Translations under genes and position numbers: made by a program
Shown: positions 12,701-27,700 of the stretch, one piece after another
How the letters are laid out: the number at the start of each line of letters is the position of its first letter
Position numbering within the stretch: the first letter of the stretch is position 1
Notes under the pieces: model-generated
What the model saw: only the letters and a program-made list of their open reading frames with translations
Databases searched by the model: none
Told to the model about the DNA's origin: nothing
Assembly: GCA_015680685.1 (NCBI GenBank)
Contig: MNCI01020454.1
Coordinates: forward strand, 149,706-213,705
Source: Gnetum montanum
Lineage: Eukaryota; Streptophyta; Gnetopsida; Gnetales; Gnetaceae
Length of the DNA stretch: 64,000 nucleotides
Direction of reading: 5' to 3'

Positions 12701-15700
12701 TTAGTGTTCTATGATTCTAGTCTTACAGTTTAGGGTTTAGGTTTTACTGTTTAGAGTCTAGGGTTCAGGGTTAAGGATTTAGGGTTTTAGGGTTTATAGA
12801 ATTTTCGTGTTTAAGATGTAGGATTTAGGTTTGATGATTGTGGATTTAGGTTTTAGGATTTAGGGTTCAAGGTTTATGGTTTAGGATTTAGGATTCAGGG
12901 TCTCTGGGTTCTCATATTTTGGTTCTATGGTTCTAGAATTTAGAATTGTAGGGTTTAGGGTCTATGTTTATGGGTTGAGGATTTAGGATTTGATGCTTAG
13001 TGTTTATGGTTCATGGTTTATGAGTTAGGGTTTAGACTTTTAGAATTCCAGGTTTAGAGTTTAAGATTTTAGGATATGGGATTTAGGTTTTAGGGCTTAG
13101 GGTTTTAGTGTTTATGGTTTAGTATTTTTACTATTTTATTATTTTTAAGGTTTATAGTTTTGGGGGTTTATAGTTTAGGATTGATGATTGTAGGTCTAAG
13201 GTTTAGGATTTAGGATTCAAGGTTCAACATTTAGGGTTCAAGGTTTAAGGTTGTATAGTTTTAGTATTTAGGATTCTAGGGTTTAGTGTTATAGGATTCT
13301 AGGATTTTGGGATTAAGAGTTCTGGGTTTAGGAATCTAAATCAAGGATTTAATAGTCCAGTGTTAGTGGTTCAAGGTTTTGGCATTTGGGGTTTGGTGTT
13401 TACTGTTTGGGGTTCAGTGTTTGAGGTTCAAAATTTAGGGTTTAGAGTTTTAGGTTCTAGTTTTAGGGTTCAAGGTTTATGGTTAAAGGTTTAGGATTTA
13501 AGGTTTATGGTTTGAGGGTTAAGGGTTGAGGATATTTTGGTTTTTGGGTTTAGGATTTTAGAATTTTAGGGTTCTAGAGTATGTTTATGATTAATGGTTT
13601 TGGGTTCAAGGTTTACAATTTAGGTTTATAGTTCAATGTTTAGGGTTTAGGATTTGGGATTACATGTTTGGAATTTGTGTTTGGGGTTTGGGGTTTGATG
13701 ATTAATGGTTAGGTTTTAGGGTTCAAGATTTAATATTCATGGTTTGGGATTTTAGGTTATGGGTTTAGAGTTTAGGATTTGGCATTCAAGGTTTAGGGTT
13801 TATTGTTTGGGGTTCAAGATTCAAGTCTTAGGGTTTGGGGTTTGGTGTTTGGAGTTCAAGGTTCAAAGTTGATGGTTTAGGTTCCAAGGTTTAGGATTCA
13901 ATATTTTTGGTTAAGGATTCATGGTTTGAGGTTTGGTGATTATGGTTTAGGATTTAGGGTTTGTGATTTAGGGTTTAGGATTTACTATATAGGATTCTAA
14001 ATTTAAGGTTTAGGACTCAGTGTTTGGGATTTGAGGTTTAGGATTTGAGTTTTGGGGTTTAGGTCTAGGGTTTGGGATTCAAAGTTCATGATTGAATATT
14101 AAGGGCTCAAGATTTAGGATTCTGGGTTCTATGTTCTAGGTTTTAGGTTATGTATTAAGGGTTCAGGATTCAAGGTTTAGGTTTTAGGGTCCATGGTTTA
14201 GGGTTTGTAGAGACTTATGGTTTAGTATTTAGGATTTAGGGTTGGTGATTGTGAGTTTAGGATTTAGGATTCAAGGTTTATGGTTCAAGATTTTATGGTT
14301 ATAGGATTTTGTATTCTAGGTTTTAGGGTTCTAGGGTTTTTTGGTTTAAGGTTTAGAATTCTAGGATTTAGGGTTTAGGGTTTAGGGTTATGGGATGATG
14401 GTTTACAGTTTAGGATTTAGGGTTTATGATTTAGTGTTTATACTTTAAGGTTCAGGATTTAGGGTTTAAGGTTTAAGATTTTAAGATATAGAATTTAGGG
14501 TTTAGGGCTTAGGATTTTAGGGTTTAGTGTTTTTAGGGGTTTAGGATTTTTAGGGTTTAGAGTTTTTGGCATTTACAATTTAGGATTGATGATTCTAGGT
14601 TTAGGGTTCAAGGTTTAGGATTCAAAGTTTACTGTTTAGAGTTTATGGTTTAGGATTGTATGGTTTTAGTATTTAGGATTCTAGGGTTCTTAGGTCTAGT
14701 GTTCTGGGTATAGAAATCTGGATCAAGTATTTTTAGTTTTTGGTTGAGGGTCTTAGGATTTAGTGTTCAAGAATTCTAGGGTTTAGGATTATAGGATCTA
14801 GGTTTAGGGTTTAGTATTTATTGTTTAGTGTTAAGGATTTTTGATTTAGGGTTTAGGATTTATGATTCTAGGAATTACGGTTTATAATTTAGGAATTAAA
14901 CTTTAAGATTCTAGTGTCTGGGGTCTATGATTCAGGGTTTAGGTTTTATAGTTTTAGGTTCATGATTAAAGGTTTAGGGTTTTAGGATTTAGGGTTTAGG
15001 GTTCAAGATTCATGATTCAAGATTCTAGGATTGTATTATTTAGGGTTCAAGGATAAGGTATTATGATTTAGTGTTAGGGGTTTAGGGTTTAGGGTTCAAG
15101 CTTAGGGTTTCATGGTTTAAGGTTTAGGATTCAATGATCAGGGTTTAAGGTTGATGGTTATAAGTCAAGATTTTACGATTCAAGGTTTGAGATTCTAAGT
15201 TTATTGCTCATGGTTTAGGGTTATGGGTTTAGGATTCATGGTTCATGGTTTGGGATTTAGGATTTAGGATTTAGGGTTCAAGGTTAAGGTTTTATGATTT
15301 AATGTTCAAGGTTTTGGTTTGGGGTTTGGGTTTGCAGTTCATGGTGGAAGGTTCACAGTTTGTGGTTTTGGGTTTGGATTTTGAGATTAGGGATTTATGG
15401 ATTGGGATAAAGGGTTTAGGGTTTAGTGCTTCACATTCATGGTTTAGGGTTCAAAGTTCAAGATTAGAAGTACTAGGTTTAGGATTTAGGGTTCAAGTTT
15501 TATGATTCAAGGTTTTGAGATTAGGCCTTAGGATTCAAGGTTTGGGGATTACAATTCTAGGCTTAAGATTCAAGGATTTGGGTTCAAGCTTCAGGATTTA
15601 GAGTTATAGGTTTAGGGTAAAATCATGGTGATTTGAGCTTTGAGCTTTGGGGTTTTGGGTTTGGTGTTTAGGGTTTAGGATTTAGAGGTAATGGTTAAGG

Positions 15701-18700
15701 GTTAAAGCTTTAGGTTTCATTGTTCAGTTAGGGTTCTAGTTTTTGTTTCAATGTTTAGGTTTCTAGGTTTATTATTAAAGGTTTAGGATTTATGATTTAT
15801 GATTTGAGGCTTTAGGATTGAGAATTTTTGGGGTTTTGAGTTTAGGGTTTTAGGATTTTAGGGTTCTAGAATATGTTGAGGATTTTAAGGGTTTTGGGAT
15901 CAACATTTAGTATTCAATGTTTAAGGTTTAGGATTGGTGGTTTCATGTTTGGGATATGTAAGGTTTAGGTTTTAGGTTTAGGATTCAAGATTTAGGATTT
16001 TATGTTCAAGGTTCATGACTCAGAGTTCTAGGTGGGTTTTGGGTTTAGGATTTAGTGTTTAGGGTTAGAGGTTTTGAGTTTAGGATTTAGGGTTTAGGGT
16101 TTAGTATTTTGAGTTCAATGTTCAAAGTTCATTATTTAGCATCTAGGGTTCATGATTCAAGTTTTTGGATTAAGGATTTAGGATTTGAGGTTTGATGATT
16201 AATTCTTATAATTCAAGGTTTATGGTTTAGGGTTGAAGGTTTAGGATTTAAGGTTTAGGTTTTTGAGTTTAAGGTTTAGGGTTTAAGGTTTAGGGCTCAG
16301 TGTTTAGGGTTTAGGGTTTAGGACAAGAGGTTTGGGATTTTGGGTTTTGGGTTTGGGCTTTGAGGTTTGTGAATCAATATTCGAGGTTTAGGGTTGACTA
16401 TTTAGGATTCAATGTTTAGGATTTTGTGTTCTTGGTTCCAAGTTTTGTGTTAAGTATTCATGGTTTAGGATTCAAGATTTAGGGTTTTAGGGTTTGTGGT
16501 TTAGGATTTATGATGTAAGGATTTGGGTTGAAGGTCTAGGGTTTATATTTCTAGGGTTTAGGGTTCCAAGGTTTTGGGTTCTAAGGTTCTTGATTTATTA
16601 TTTAAGGCTCTAGGGCCTAGGGTTCTAGGGTTTAGGGTTTTGGGATTTAGGGTTTTATGATTCTATGGTTTAGAATTCTAGGGTTCAGGTTTTATGGTTT
16701 AGTGTTTGGAATTTAGGGTTGATCATTATGGGTATATGGTATAGGGATTAGGGTTTAGGGTTTTATGGTTTTAGGATTTAGGGTTCTAGGGTTTTTGGTT
16801 TTGGGTTCTAGGACTTAAGATTCTATGGTTTAGGGTTTATGTTTATGCATTGAGGTTTTAAGGTTTAGGTTTTAGGATTTACTGTTTAGGCTTTAGTATT
16901 TATGGCATATGATTTAGGGCTTAGGGATTAGGATTTTATGGTTTAAGGTTTAATATTTGAGGATATAGGATTTAGAATTTTAGGGTTTAGGGTTTAGGGC
17001 TAAGGGTTTTAGCATTTAGGGTTTGGGCTTTTTAGGGTTTTAGGTTTTTTAGTATTTAGAGTTTTTGGGGTTTTCAATTTAGGCTTGATGATTGTGGGTT
17101 TACTATTTAGGGTTTAGGATTCAAGGTTCAAGATTCAGGGTTGTGTTATTTTAGTATTTAGGATTCTATGGTTTAGTGTTGTAGGGTTCTTGACCTAGGA
17201 TTCTAGGTTAAGGAATCTGGATCAACAGTTTTGGATTATGGATTTATGGTTATAAACAATAGGTTGAGGGTTTAGGTTTTAGGATTTAGGATTTATGGTT
17301 TAGTGTTAAGGATTTATAGTTTAGGGCTTAGGGTTTAGGGTTTAGGATTGATGGTTTTAGGGTTTAGAATTTAGGATTTATTATTTATACTTTAGGATTC
17401 TAGTGTTTAGGTTTTAGGATTCAAGGTTTAGTGTTTTAGGATTTAGGGTTCAAGATTTAGTATATAGGGTTTTAAGGTTTTAGGATTTTGCATTTATGAT
17501 TTATGATTTAGGGTTTTAGGATTTTTGGTTGAGGATTTAAGATACTAGGATTATAGTATTTAAGGTTTAGGGATGAGGTTTCATTCTTTACTTTTAGGGA
17601 TTTAAGGCTCAAGGTTTAGGATATTAGTTTTACAGTTTAGGGTTTATGATTCTATGTTAAGGGTTTAGGATTCAAGGTTTGGGATTCATGGTTTATGTTT
17701 TAGGTTTTAGGATTATGGGTTCATGGTTCAAGACTCACGATTTAGGGTTGAGGGTTTAGAAAATAGTTTTAAAGATTCAGGGTTTGGGATTTGTGGTTTA
17801 GGGCTTGGAATTCAATGTTCTTGGTTCCAAGTTTTTAGTTCATGGTTTTGCATTTGAAGTTCAATGTTTTGGATTTATGGATTGGGGTAAAGGATTCATT
17901 GTTTAGTACTTTTGGTTCATGATTCAGGGTTAAGGATTCTTGACTTAGGGTTCCAGGTTCAATGTTTGGGGTTTAAGGTATACAATTTAGGATTTAAGAT
18001 TCAGGATTCAAGTTTTAGGATTTATGGTTTTTGGTTTTATGATTTTAAGGTTTTATAATTTTAGGATTTAGTGTTGAGCATTTGGCATTTAGGTTAAGTG
18101 TTTAGTGTTATGGTTTTAAGGTTTAGGAATTAAAGTTTTAAGGTTCAGTGTTTTGGGTTCTAGGATTTAGGATCTTAGGGTTTTAGTATTTAAGGTTTAG
18201 GTTTTAAGGTTCACGATTTTAAGGTTTAGGGTTTAGCGTTTAGGTTCTAGGATTTACGATTTAGAGTTTAGGATATTAGGATTTAGGGATTTTAGAACTT
18301 TAGGGTTGTTAGTTTTCAAATTTTTAGGGTTTTGAATTTAGGGTTTAGCATGAAAGGTTTAGGAATCAAGCTCAAGGGTTTTAGATATAGGGTTTAGGAT
18401 TTAGAATTCACACTTCAAGGTTCTGGGTTTGGGGTTCTAGGTTCAAATCCAACATTTTGGGTTTTGAGTTTAGGATTTAGGGTTTAGGCTTCAAGTTTTA
18501 AGGATCATGACTTGTGTTTTAGGGTTTGTAGTTAAAGGTTCGGAATTCAAGGCTCAAGGTTTAGGTTTTAGTGTTTGGGATTTAGGAATCATCATTTAAT
18601 GTTTGGGGTTTAGGGTTTTCTATTTTATTTTTAGGGTTTCAAATTCAGTATTCAAGGTTCAAGGTTTGGGTTTGAGAGTTTACTATTTGGAATTCAATGT

Positions 18701-21700
18701 TCTATAGTTTTAGGTTGTGGGTTTAGGGTTTGGGGTTTCGGATTTGAGGTTTGGGATTCGGTGCTCATGGATGGGATTTTGGGATTCACAATTCAATGTT
18801 GAGATTTCATGATTTAGGATTTATATTTTAGGATTTTAGGTTTAGTATTTAGTGTCAATTTTTGGGTCCAAGGTTTAGGGTTATGATTTTAGGGTTTGGA
18901 ATTTAGGGATCATTGTTCAGGATTTGGAGTTCAAGGCTTGAGGGTTAGGGTTTAAGGTTCTAAGTTCAAGATTTAGGGTTTAGGGTTTGGAATTCAAGAT
19001 TCAAGGTTTGGGGCATAGGGTTTAGGATTCAAGGTCATGGTTTAGGGTTCATTGTTTCAATTCTAGGATTCGGGATATAGAGTTTGTAGTTTGTTGTTTA
19101 GAATTTGGGATTCAAGGTTTGGATTTTAGGGCTTGCAATTCAAGGTTTAGTGATTGGGGTAGAGGATATACTGTCTAGGTTCTAGATTCATGGTTGAGGA
19201 TTCAAGTTTCAAGGATCAAGGATCCAAGTTTAGGGTTTCGTATTTAATGTTTAGGGTTTTAGTTCTTTATGATTTTAGCATTTAGGATTTAAGGTTAAGG
19301 ATTAAGTGTTTAGGATTTAGGATTTTAGGATTTAGGGTTAAGGGTTTATGATTCTAGGGTTTAGGGTTAGAGGATTCTATGGTTTAGGTTTTATGGTTTA
19401 GTATTTAGTATTCATGGTTCTAAGGTTTAGGGTATAGGAAACTAGGATTTTACTATTTACAGTTTAGTGTTCTAGGGCATAGTGTTTAAGATTCTATGGT
19501 ATAAGATTTAGGATTTAGGATTTTAGGGCTTAGGATTTAGGATTAAGGATTCAGGGTTAAGGGTTTAGGATTTATGGTTTAGTATTTGGGATTTGGGCTT
19601 TGGGGTTGAGGGTTCCATGTTAAGGATTTAGGGTTAAGCATTCAAGATTCAAGGTTCAAGATTTTATATTTGGTGTTTGGGGTTCAAGGTTTAGGGTTTG
19701 GAGTTCATGGTTTAGGGTTTAGGATATAGGTTCAAGGGCTTATAATTTATGATAGAGTATTTGGGTTTTGGGTTGAGGGTTGAGGATTCATGATTTTAGG
19801 ATTTTTAATTTTCAATTTTTTATGGTATTAGGTTTTTTAGTGTTTAAGATTTTTATGGATTAAGGTTTTTTGGTGTAGGATTTAGGATTTAGGGTTCAAG
19901 GTTAAAAGTTTTGTCTTTATTGTTTGGGATTTTATGTTTAAGGTTAAGAATTAATAAATTAGGATTTAGGATTTAGTATTCTAGGTTCAGGATTTTGGGT
20001 TTAGAATTTAGTGTTTGGGGTTTAGGATTCTGGGTTCATGGTAAAATACTTTAGGTCCTAGGTTTTGGGCTTGGGGTTTAGGAATTGGTGTTCATTATTT
20101 AGGGTTTAGGGATTAAGGTTCAGGATTCAAAATTCAAGGCTTGGGGACCAATGGTTTGGGTTCATTATTCAAGGTTAAGGGTTGAGGATTTAGGGTTTAG
20201 TGCTAAGAATTTAGGATTTAGGATTTTGGGTTTAGCATTTAGAATTTAGGATTTATGATTTTAGGATTTAGTGTTTGATTATTTGAGGATTCAAGGTTCA
20301 AGGTTCCATGGTTTAAGGTATATGATTTATTGTTCAGGTCTAAGGGCTTAGGATTTAGATTTCATGGTTTGGGGTTTAGTATTCAAGGTTAAGGGTTTAG
20401 GATTTATGGTTCAGAGTTTAAGATTTTGGGTTTATAATTTAGGGTTTAGCATTCAAGGTTTGGGGGTCTAGGTTTAGGATTTAAGGATTATGGTTTGAGG
20501 TTTGAGGTTTGGGATTTGGCATTCATGGTTGAAGATTTAAGGTTTTAGGTTTGATTTTTAGGGTTCAAGGTTTAGGGTCTACGGTTAAGTATTTAGGGTT
20601 TAGGATTCTAAGGTTCAGGTTTGAGTATTTTAGAATTTAAGATTTTAGTTTCAAGGTTTTAGGGTTTAGTGTTTAGGATTTTTAAGGTTTTAGTATTTTT
20701 AGTATTTAATCTTTTAGGGGTTTAGGATTTAGTGATGAGGGTTTGGGATTTGAGTTTAGGTTTTATGGTTCAGGGTTTAGTGTTTAGGATTCCTGGTTTA
20801 AGGTTCACATTTTATGGCTTAGGTTTCAAGGTTCAAGCTTTAGGATTTTGAGTTTAGGGTTTGGGGTTCTAGGTTTAGGGTTTATGGTTCATGGTTAATA
20901 ATTTGTAATTTGAGATTCAAGTTATAGGATACAAGGTTTAGATTTCAAGGTTTGAGGATTTTCATTTAGGATTCGCCGTTTGGATTTTATGATTTGGGAT
21001 TTAAGTTTTAATGTTTAGGAGTCAAAGCTCACGGTTCATGATTCAGGGTTTAGGATTCTGGCTTTAAGCTTCAGAGTTAGGTGTTGTTCTACATTTACAA
21101 TTTAGGTTTTAGGTTTCAGGGTTCAAGGTTCAGGAGTTAGGGTTCACAATTCAAGGTTCAAGGTTCATGGTTTGTGGTTTTAAGGTTTGGGATTATATGT
21201 TTAGGGTTTAGGATTTAGGGTATAGGGTCAAGGTTTGGGTTTTAGGGATTGAGGTTTTAGGTTTTGGGGTTCAAGTTCAAGGTTCCAAGTTTTGGATTTA
21301 AGGTTTTGGGTTCAATATTGTATGTTTAGGATTTTAACTTCTAGGTCCATGGTTTAGGGTTTAGGGTTTATTGCTTTGGATTTAGGATTTTATAGTTTTA
21401 GGGTTTAGTACTTAGGGTTTGCTATATAGGGATTACGATTCATGGTTCATGGTTTAAGATTTGATTTTTAAGGTTTAGGATTTGAAGTTTAGGTTTCAGG
21501 GTTCAGGATACATGGATTAGCTTAAGGGTTCAAGCTTTTAGGTTCAAGGTTAAGCTTTAATGTTTGGGGATTGGGGTTCTAGGTTTATGATTTGGGGTTT
21601 AGGATTCAATGTTGAGGGTTTAGGGTTTAAGGTTTAGTCTATAGTGTTAAGGTTTGAGGATTAAGGATTTAGAACTTAGTGTTTAGGATTTTATGATTTA

Positions 21701-24700
21701 GGGTTAAGGTTTTAGTATTGAGGTATTTAAGGATTGAGGATTTAGCATTTAATGTTTAGGACTTGGGGTTTAAGGTTTGGTGTTTGGGCTTTGGGATTCA
21801 GGTTTCAGGGTTCAAGGTTTAATGTTTAGTGTTAAAGATTCAAGACTATGAGTTTAGTGTTTAGGTTTCAGTGTTTGGAATTCGAGGTTTGAAGTTTAGG
21901 GTCTTGGATTTATGATACTAGGTAAAAGATTAAGGGTACAAGATTCATGGTTCAGTGTTTAGGTTTTGAGGTTTGTGATTTAGAGTTCAAGATTAAGGAT
22001 TTTGGGTTAAGAGTTAAAGGTTCCAATTTTAGGGTTAAGGGTTTAGATTTAAGTGCTCAGGGTTTAGGATTTGGGATTCACTAATGAGGATTCATAGTTC
22101 AGGGTTTAGTGTTCTAGGTTCAAGGTTTGAGGTTTGGGATTCTGAGTTTAGAATTCAAGGTTCAAGATTTGGTGTTTAGGGTTTAGGATTTATGATTTTA
22201 GGTTTTTGGGTTTAGGATTTTCGATTTTTAGGGGTTCATAGTACTAGGGTTTAGGGTTTAGGGTTCACAATTCTGAGTTTAGCATTTAGGATTTGTGATT
22301 CCATATTCAAGTTTTGATTTTTAGGGCTTAGTGTTGATGGTTAAAGACTAACAATTAAAAGGTTAGGGTTTTTGATTTAGGGCTTTAGCTTCAGGGTTCA
22401 GGATTTTCCATTCAAGGTTTGGAGTTCTAGGTTGAGGGTTTAGGGTTTAGGATTTAGGTATCAAGGTTAAGGGTTTGGGGTTTGGTATTCAGGGTTTAGG
22501 GTTTAGGCATTAATGTTCAGGGTTTTAGATTCTAGGTTTAGGATTTTGCATTTAAGGATTAGGGTTCAAGATTTGAGATTTAGGGTTCATGATTCTAGGT
22601 TGAGGCCTGAGGGTTCAAGGTTTAGGATTTAGGATTTATGATTTAGGGTTTATTGTTCAAGGTTTAAAATTAAATGTTTGGGTTTTAGGATTTCCGGTTT
22701 GGGGTTTGAGATTCAAGTTTCAAGGTTCTAGGTTCAGTGTTCAAGATTGATGGTTCTAGCTTCACAATTTAGGACTTAGGATTTGGAGTTTATGATTCAA
22801 GGTTTGGGGTTTATCATGTAGGGTTATAGGGTTTAGGGTTTATAGTTTTAGGTTTTATGGTTTAAGGTTTAGAATTTAGGGTTTTATGATTTAAGTTTTA
22901 GGGGTTAGTGTTTAGGGTTTGATGATTTTTTGTTTAGGGTTTTAGATTTTAGGGTTTAGGTTTGAGGGTTTAAGGTTAAGGATTTTAGGGTTCTAATATT
23001 TTTAAGATTTATGGTTATAGGATTTTAGGGATGTTAGGATTTTAGGTTATTAGGGTTTTTATGGTCTATGGTTTTTATGGTTTAGGGTTAAAGATTCAAG
23101 GTTTAGGGTTCATGCTTCAAGGTTAGGGGTTTAGGGTTTTATAGTTTAGGATTTTAGCCTTATGCATTGAGACTTTAGGTGTTAAGGTTCTAAGGTTTTA
23201 GGATTTATGACTTTAGGGTTTAAGGTTTTACAATTTAGGGTTTAATATTCTAGGATTTAGTGTTCATGATACAATGTTTCTAGTTTTAGGATTTAGTGTT
23301 CAAGGTTTGAGGGTTTTCTATCATGATTTTAGGATTTAGAGTTTAGGGTTTATGATCAAAGGGTTTATGATTTGAGCACTTAGGGTTTTAGAGTTTAAGG
23401 TTTAAGGTTTAGGATTTAGGATTTAGGGTTCAGGATTTTGGGCTTAATGTTTTGGTTTTATTGTTCATGGTTAAGCATTCAAGGCTTAGGGTTTAAGATT
23501 TAGGTTTCTACAAAAAAGGTTTTTGGTTTAGTATTTGGGATTTAAGGTTTATTATTCAATATTTTTGGTTTTAGGTTTAGCATTAAGGATTAATTATTCG
23601 AGTGCATGGTTTAAGGCTTAGGGATCAAGGTTTTGGGTTATGGGTTCAATGTTTGGAATTTGGACTTTTATGCTACAAGTTTGAAATTCAAGGTTTGGCA
23701 TGGAGGGTTCATGGTTTAGTGTTTTGGGTTTAGGATTCAAGTAACCAGATTTAGGGTTATGGGTTAAGGGCTCCAAGTCTGGGATTCAAGGTTGGTGGTT
23801 TGGGGTTCAAGGATCAGGGTTGAAGGTTTAGGTTTCAAGGTTCAAGGTTTAGGGATCTAACTTCAAGGTTTAGGGTTCATGGTTTGGGATTCAAGGATCA
23901 TGATTTAAGTTCATCATTCAGAGTTCAAGGTTTAGTGTTCATGGTTATGCATTTAGGATTTATGATTTTAGCATTTTAACTTTTAGGATTTTAAGATTTA
24001 GTGTTGAGGCTTTAGGAATTATGATTTAAGGTTTAGGATTCATGGTTAACAATTTAGAATTCAGGATTTAGAGTTTCATGTTTAAGGCTTAGGATTCAAT
24101 GTTTAAGGTTTATCATTGAAGGTTCAAGCTTATGGAATCAGGGTTCAGGGTTCAAGGTTCCAGGTTTAGGGTTTAAGGTTCAAGGTTCATGATTCAGGGT
24201 TTGGAATTTGAAGTTTAGGGTCTAGGGGTTAGGGTTCAAAGTTATGGTTCAAGGTTTAGGGTTCTAGGTTTTGGATTGAGTGTTCATGGTATAGGGTTCA
24301 AGTTTTAGAATTCAGGGTTTAGGGTTTAGTGTTTAGGATTTTGGGTTTGTAGTTTAGGTCTTAGGATTTAGGGTTATACGGTTTATAATGTTAGTCTTCA
24401 AGGTTTAGGGTTTAGGATTAAGGATTTATGATCTTAGGTATTAGGATTTAGGATTTAGGCTTCTAGTGGTTAAGGTTTAGGATTTTAGGTTTTTAGGGTT
24501 TAGGGTTTTAGTGTTTTAGGATTTAGGATCTATGATTTAGGGTTCAAGGTTTAAGGATTATGGTTTAGGGATAAAGGTTTTAGGGTTTAGGATTTTAGGG
24601 TTTGAGTGTTTAGTGTTTAGGGTTTAGGGCTCAAGCTTATGGTTTAGGTTTGATGGTTTAATGTTATATGTCTTAGGATTTATGGTTTAGGGTTTAGGAT

Positions 24701-27700
24701 GGATGGTTCATGTTTTAGAATTTAGGGTTTTAGGATTTTAGGATATTTAGAGATTAGGATTTCAAGGTTTTATGATTTTTAGAGTTTAGGGTTTTATGAT
24801 TTAGGGCTCTTAGGGTTTAGGGTTTAGGTTTGATGGTTAAGGGTTCAAGGTTTATGGTTTAGAATTCAAGATTTAAGGATTTAATATTTTAGGATTTAGG
24901 ACTTATGATTGAAGGTTATGAGTTTAAAGCTCTAAGATTTTAGGTTCTAGGTTTCTTGGCTATGAGTTTAGGGTTATAGTTTTCTAGTGTTTATGGTTCT
25001 AGGATTCTAGGGTTTAGGATCCTAGACTTTAAGGTTTTAGAATTTACGAGTTAGGATTCTAGGGTTTAGGGTTTAGGGTTCAAGATTCAAAGTTCATAAT
25101 TTACGATTTAATGTTTAAGGTTCTAGGTTTATGGTTTGAGGTTCATGAATTGAGATTCTAGATTTAGAGTTCAAGGTTTAGGATTTGGCATTCAGGATTT
25201 TGTGTTCAGAGTTTGGGGTTCAATATTTAGGTTGAGGGTTCAAAGTTTAGGGTTCAGGATTCAAGGTTAAGGGTTGGTGATTAGGGATTCATTTTTAAGG
25301 GATTACGATTTAGGGTTTAGGGTTTAGAGTTTAGTGTTGAAGATTTTAGGATTTAGGGTTTATGATTTAGTGTTTTAAGGTTTTAGGATTTTAAGATTTT
25401 GGATGTAGGATTCAAGGTTTAAAGTTTAGTGTTTAAGTTTTAGGGTTTTAAGTTTGAGGTTCAAGGGTTAAGGTTTAAGGTTTAAGGTTCAAGGTTCAAG
25501 GTTTAAGGAATAATATTTAGAATTCATGCTTTAGGGTTTAGTGTTTAGGATTTGAGGATCAGGGTTTAGGATTTGGGTTTTAGGATTTGTTATTTGAGGT
25601 TCAATGTTTGGGTTCTTAGGGCTAGGGTTTAGGATTCAATGTTCTAGGTTAAGGATTAAGGGTTAAGTATTAATGATTAAATGTTTAGGTTTTGGGGTTT
25701 TAGGGTTTAGGGTTTAGGATTATGAGTTTTGAAAATTACATGTTTAGAGTTTTAGTGTTTTAGGGTTTATAGTTTACGATTTAGGGTTCAGGGTTCATAA
25801 TTCATGGTTTAGGATTTATGGTACACAGTTTTAAGATTAAGGTTTGGGATTTAGGGTTCAAGGTTCAAGGTTCAGGATTCCAATTTTAGGGTTTAGTATT
25901 CAAGATTTGGGGTTCAGGGTTTGGGGTTTGGGGGAGAGGTTTAATATGCATGGTTCAAGGTTTGGGATTTAGGGTTCATAGTTAAGGTGTGGAATTCACT
26001 ATTTGGTGTTCAAAATTCAAGATTTCAAGTTTAAGGTTTAAGGTTTAAGATTCTTGGTTCAGTGTTCTAAGTTCATGGTTCAAGATTCAAGGTTCAAGTT
26101 TTAGAATTTAGGTTTTGAGGTTTTAATCAGGGTTTGAGGTTAAGGGTTTAGACTCTAGGTTCATAGTTTAGGATTTGGGGTTTAGGATTTGGGTTAAGGA
26201 TTAAAGATTTAGGGCACAAGGTCTAGGGCATTGGATTCAAGGTTTAGGATTTAGGGTTTAGGATTTAGGATTCTGGGTTATGGGTTCAACGTTTCGAATT
26301 TAGGTTTAAGGGTTTAGTATTTAGGATTTTAGGGTATAGGATTTTAGAGTTTAATATTTTATAATTTTGGGATTTAGGATTCAAGGTTTAGGATTTAGGA
26401 TTTAGAGTTAAGGGTTTAAGATTCAAGATTCTGTTTTTAAGGTTTGGGGTTTAGTGTCGATAAGATTCATGATTAAGAGTTTTAGGTTCATGGTTCACGG
26501 TTCAAGAATTGGGATTCAAGCATCAAGGTTTGGGGATTAGATTTGAGGGTTTAGTGTTCATGGTTTAGGATTCAAGATTCAGGATTAGGTGTTCATGGTT
26601 CTATGTTTGAGATTTGAGATTAAGTGTTGAGGATTAAGGGAAATGGATTAGGGTTTAATGTTAAGGTTTTAGGATTCAATGTTTAGGGTTCATTGTTCTA
26701 CATTTCATGATTTAAGGTTCAGGGTTTATGGTATAAGGTTTAGGATTTAGGATTTAGGGTTTAGAGTTTAGATTTAAGATTTAGGGTTTTATGATTAACT
26801 ATTTTATGATTTAAGGGTGTAGGTATTTATTATTTAGGATTTAGTATTTATTGTTTAAGGTTTAAGGGTTAGGATTTAGGAAACAAGGTTTAGAGCATAG
26901 GATTTAAGGTTCAAGATTTAGGATTCTAAATCTATGTTTTAGGTTTTAGTGTTCAAGGATTAGGGTTTTGGGTTGGAAGTTTAGGATTTAGGCTTTAGTG
27001 TTGAGAGTTCAAGATTCAGGGTTTTGGATTTGGGGTTCTAGAATTAGTATTTTGGGTTAAGGATTTAGGATTTAGAAATCAACAATCTAGGTTCCATGTT
27101 TAGGGTTTCAAGTTCAAAGTTTTGGGTTCAAGGTTCATGATTAAGGGTTTAGTATTCAAGATTCATGGCTTAGGATTCACTGTTTAGGATATAGGATTTA
27201 GGGTTAAGGTTTAGTGTTCATAATTTATGATTTAGGGTTTAGGTTTCAAGGCTTGTGATTTAAGGTTTAGGATTTGGGGTTTAAGGTTTAGGGTTTAATG
27301 TTTATAGTTCATGGTTTAGGGATTGGAGTTCTAGGTTTAGAGTTTATGGTTTAGGTTTCAAGGTTTTAGATTTTATGATATAGGATTTTAGAGTTTAAGG
27401 TTTAGGGTTTAGGGTTTAGGATTCAAGGTTTGAGGTTTGTGTTCAGAGTTCTTGATTTAGTGTTTAGGATTCAGGATTAAAGGTTAAGTGATTAGGGATC
27501 TAGGTTCTAGGTTTTGTGTTCAAGGCTTAAGATTTAGAGTTTGGGGTTTCAAGTTCAAGGCTTAGGGTTTTGAATTTAGGCTATATTATTTAGGGTTTAG
27601 GGTTTATGGTTTATGGTTTAGGGTTTAGGGTTCAAGGGTTAGGGCTTAGTGTTCAAGATTCAATATTTGGGATTTGGGATTTATGATTTGATATTCAAGG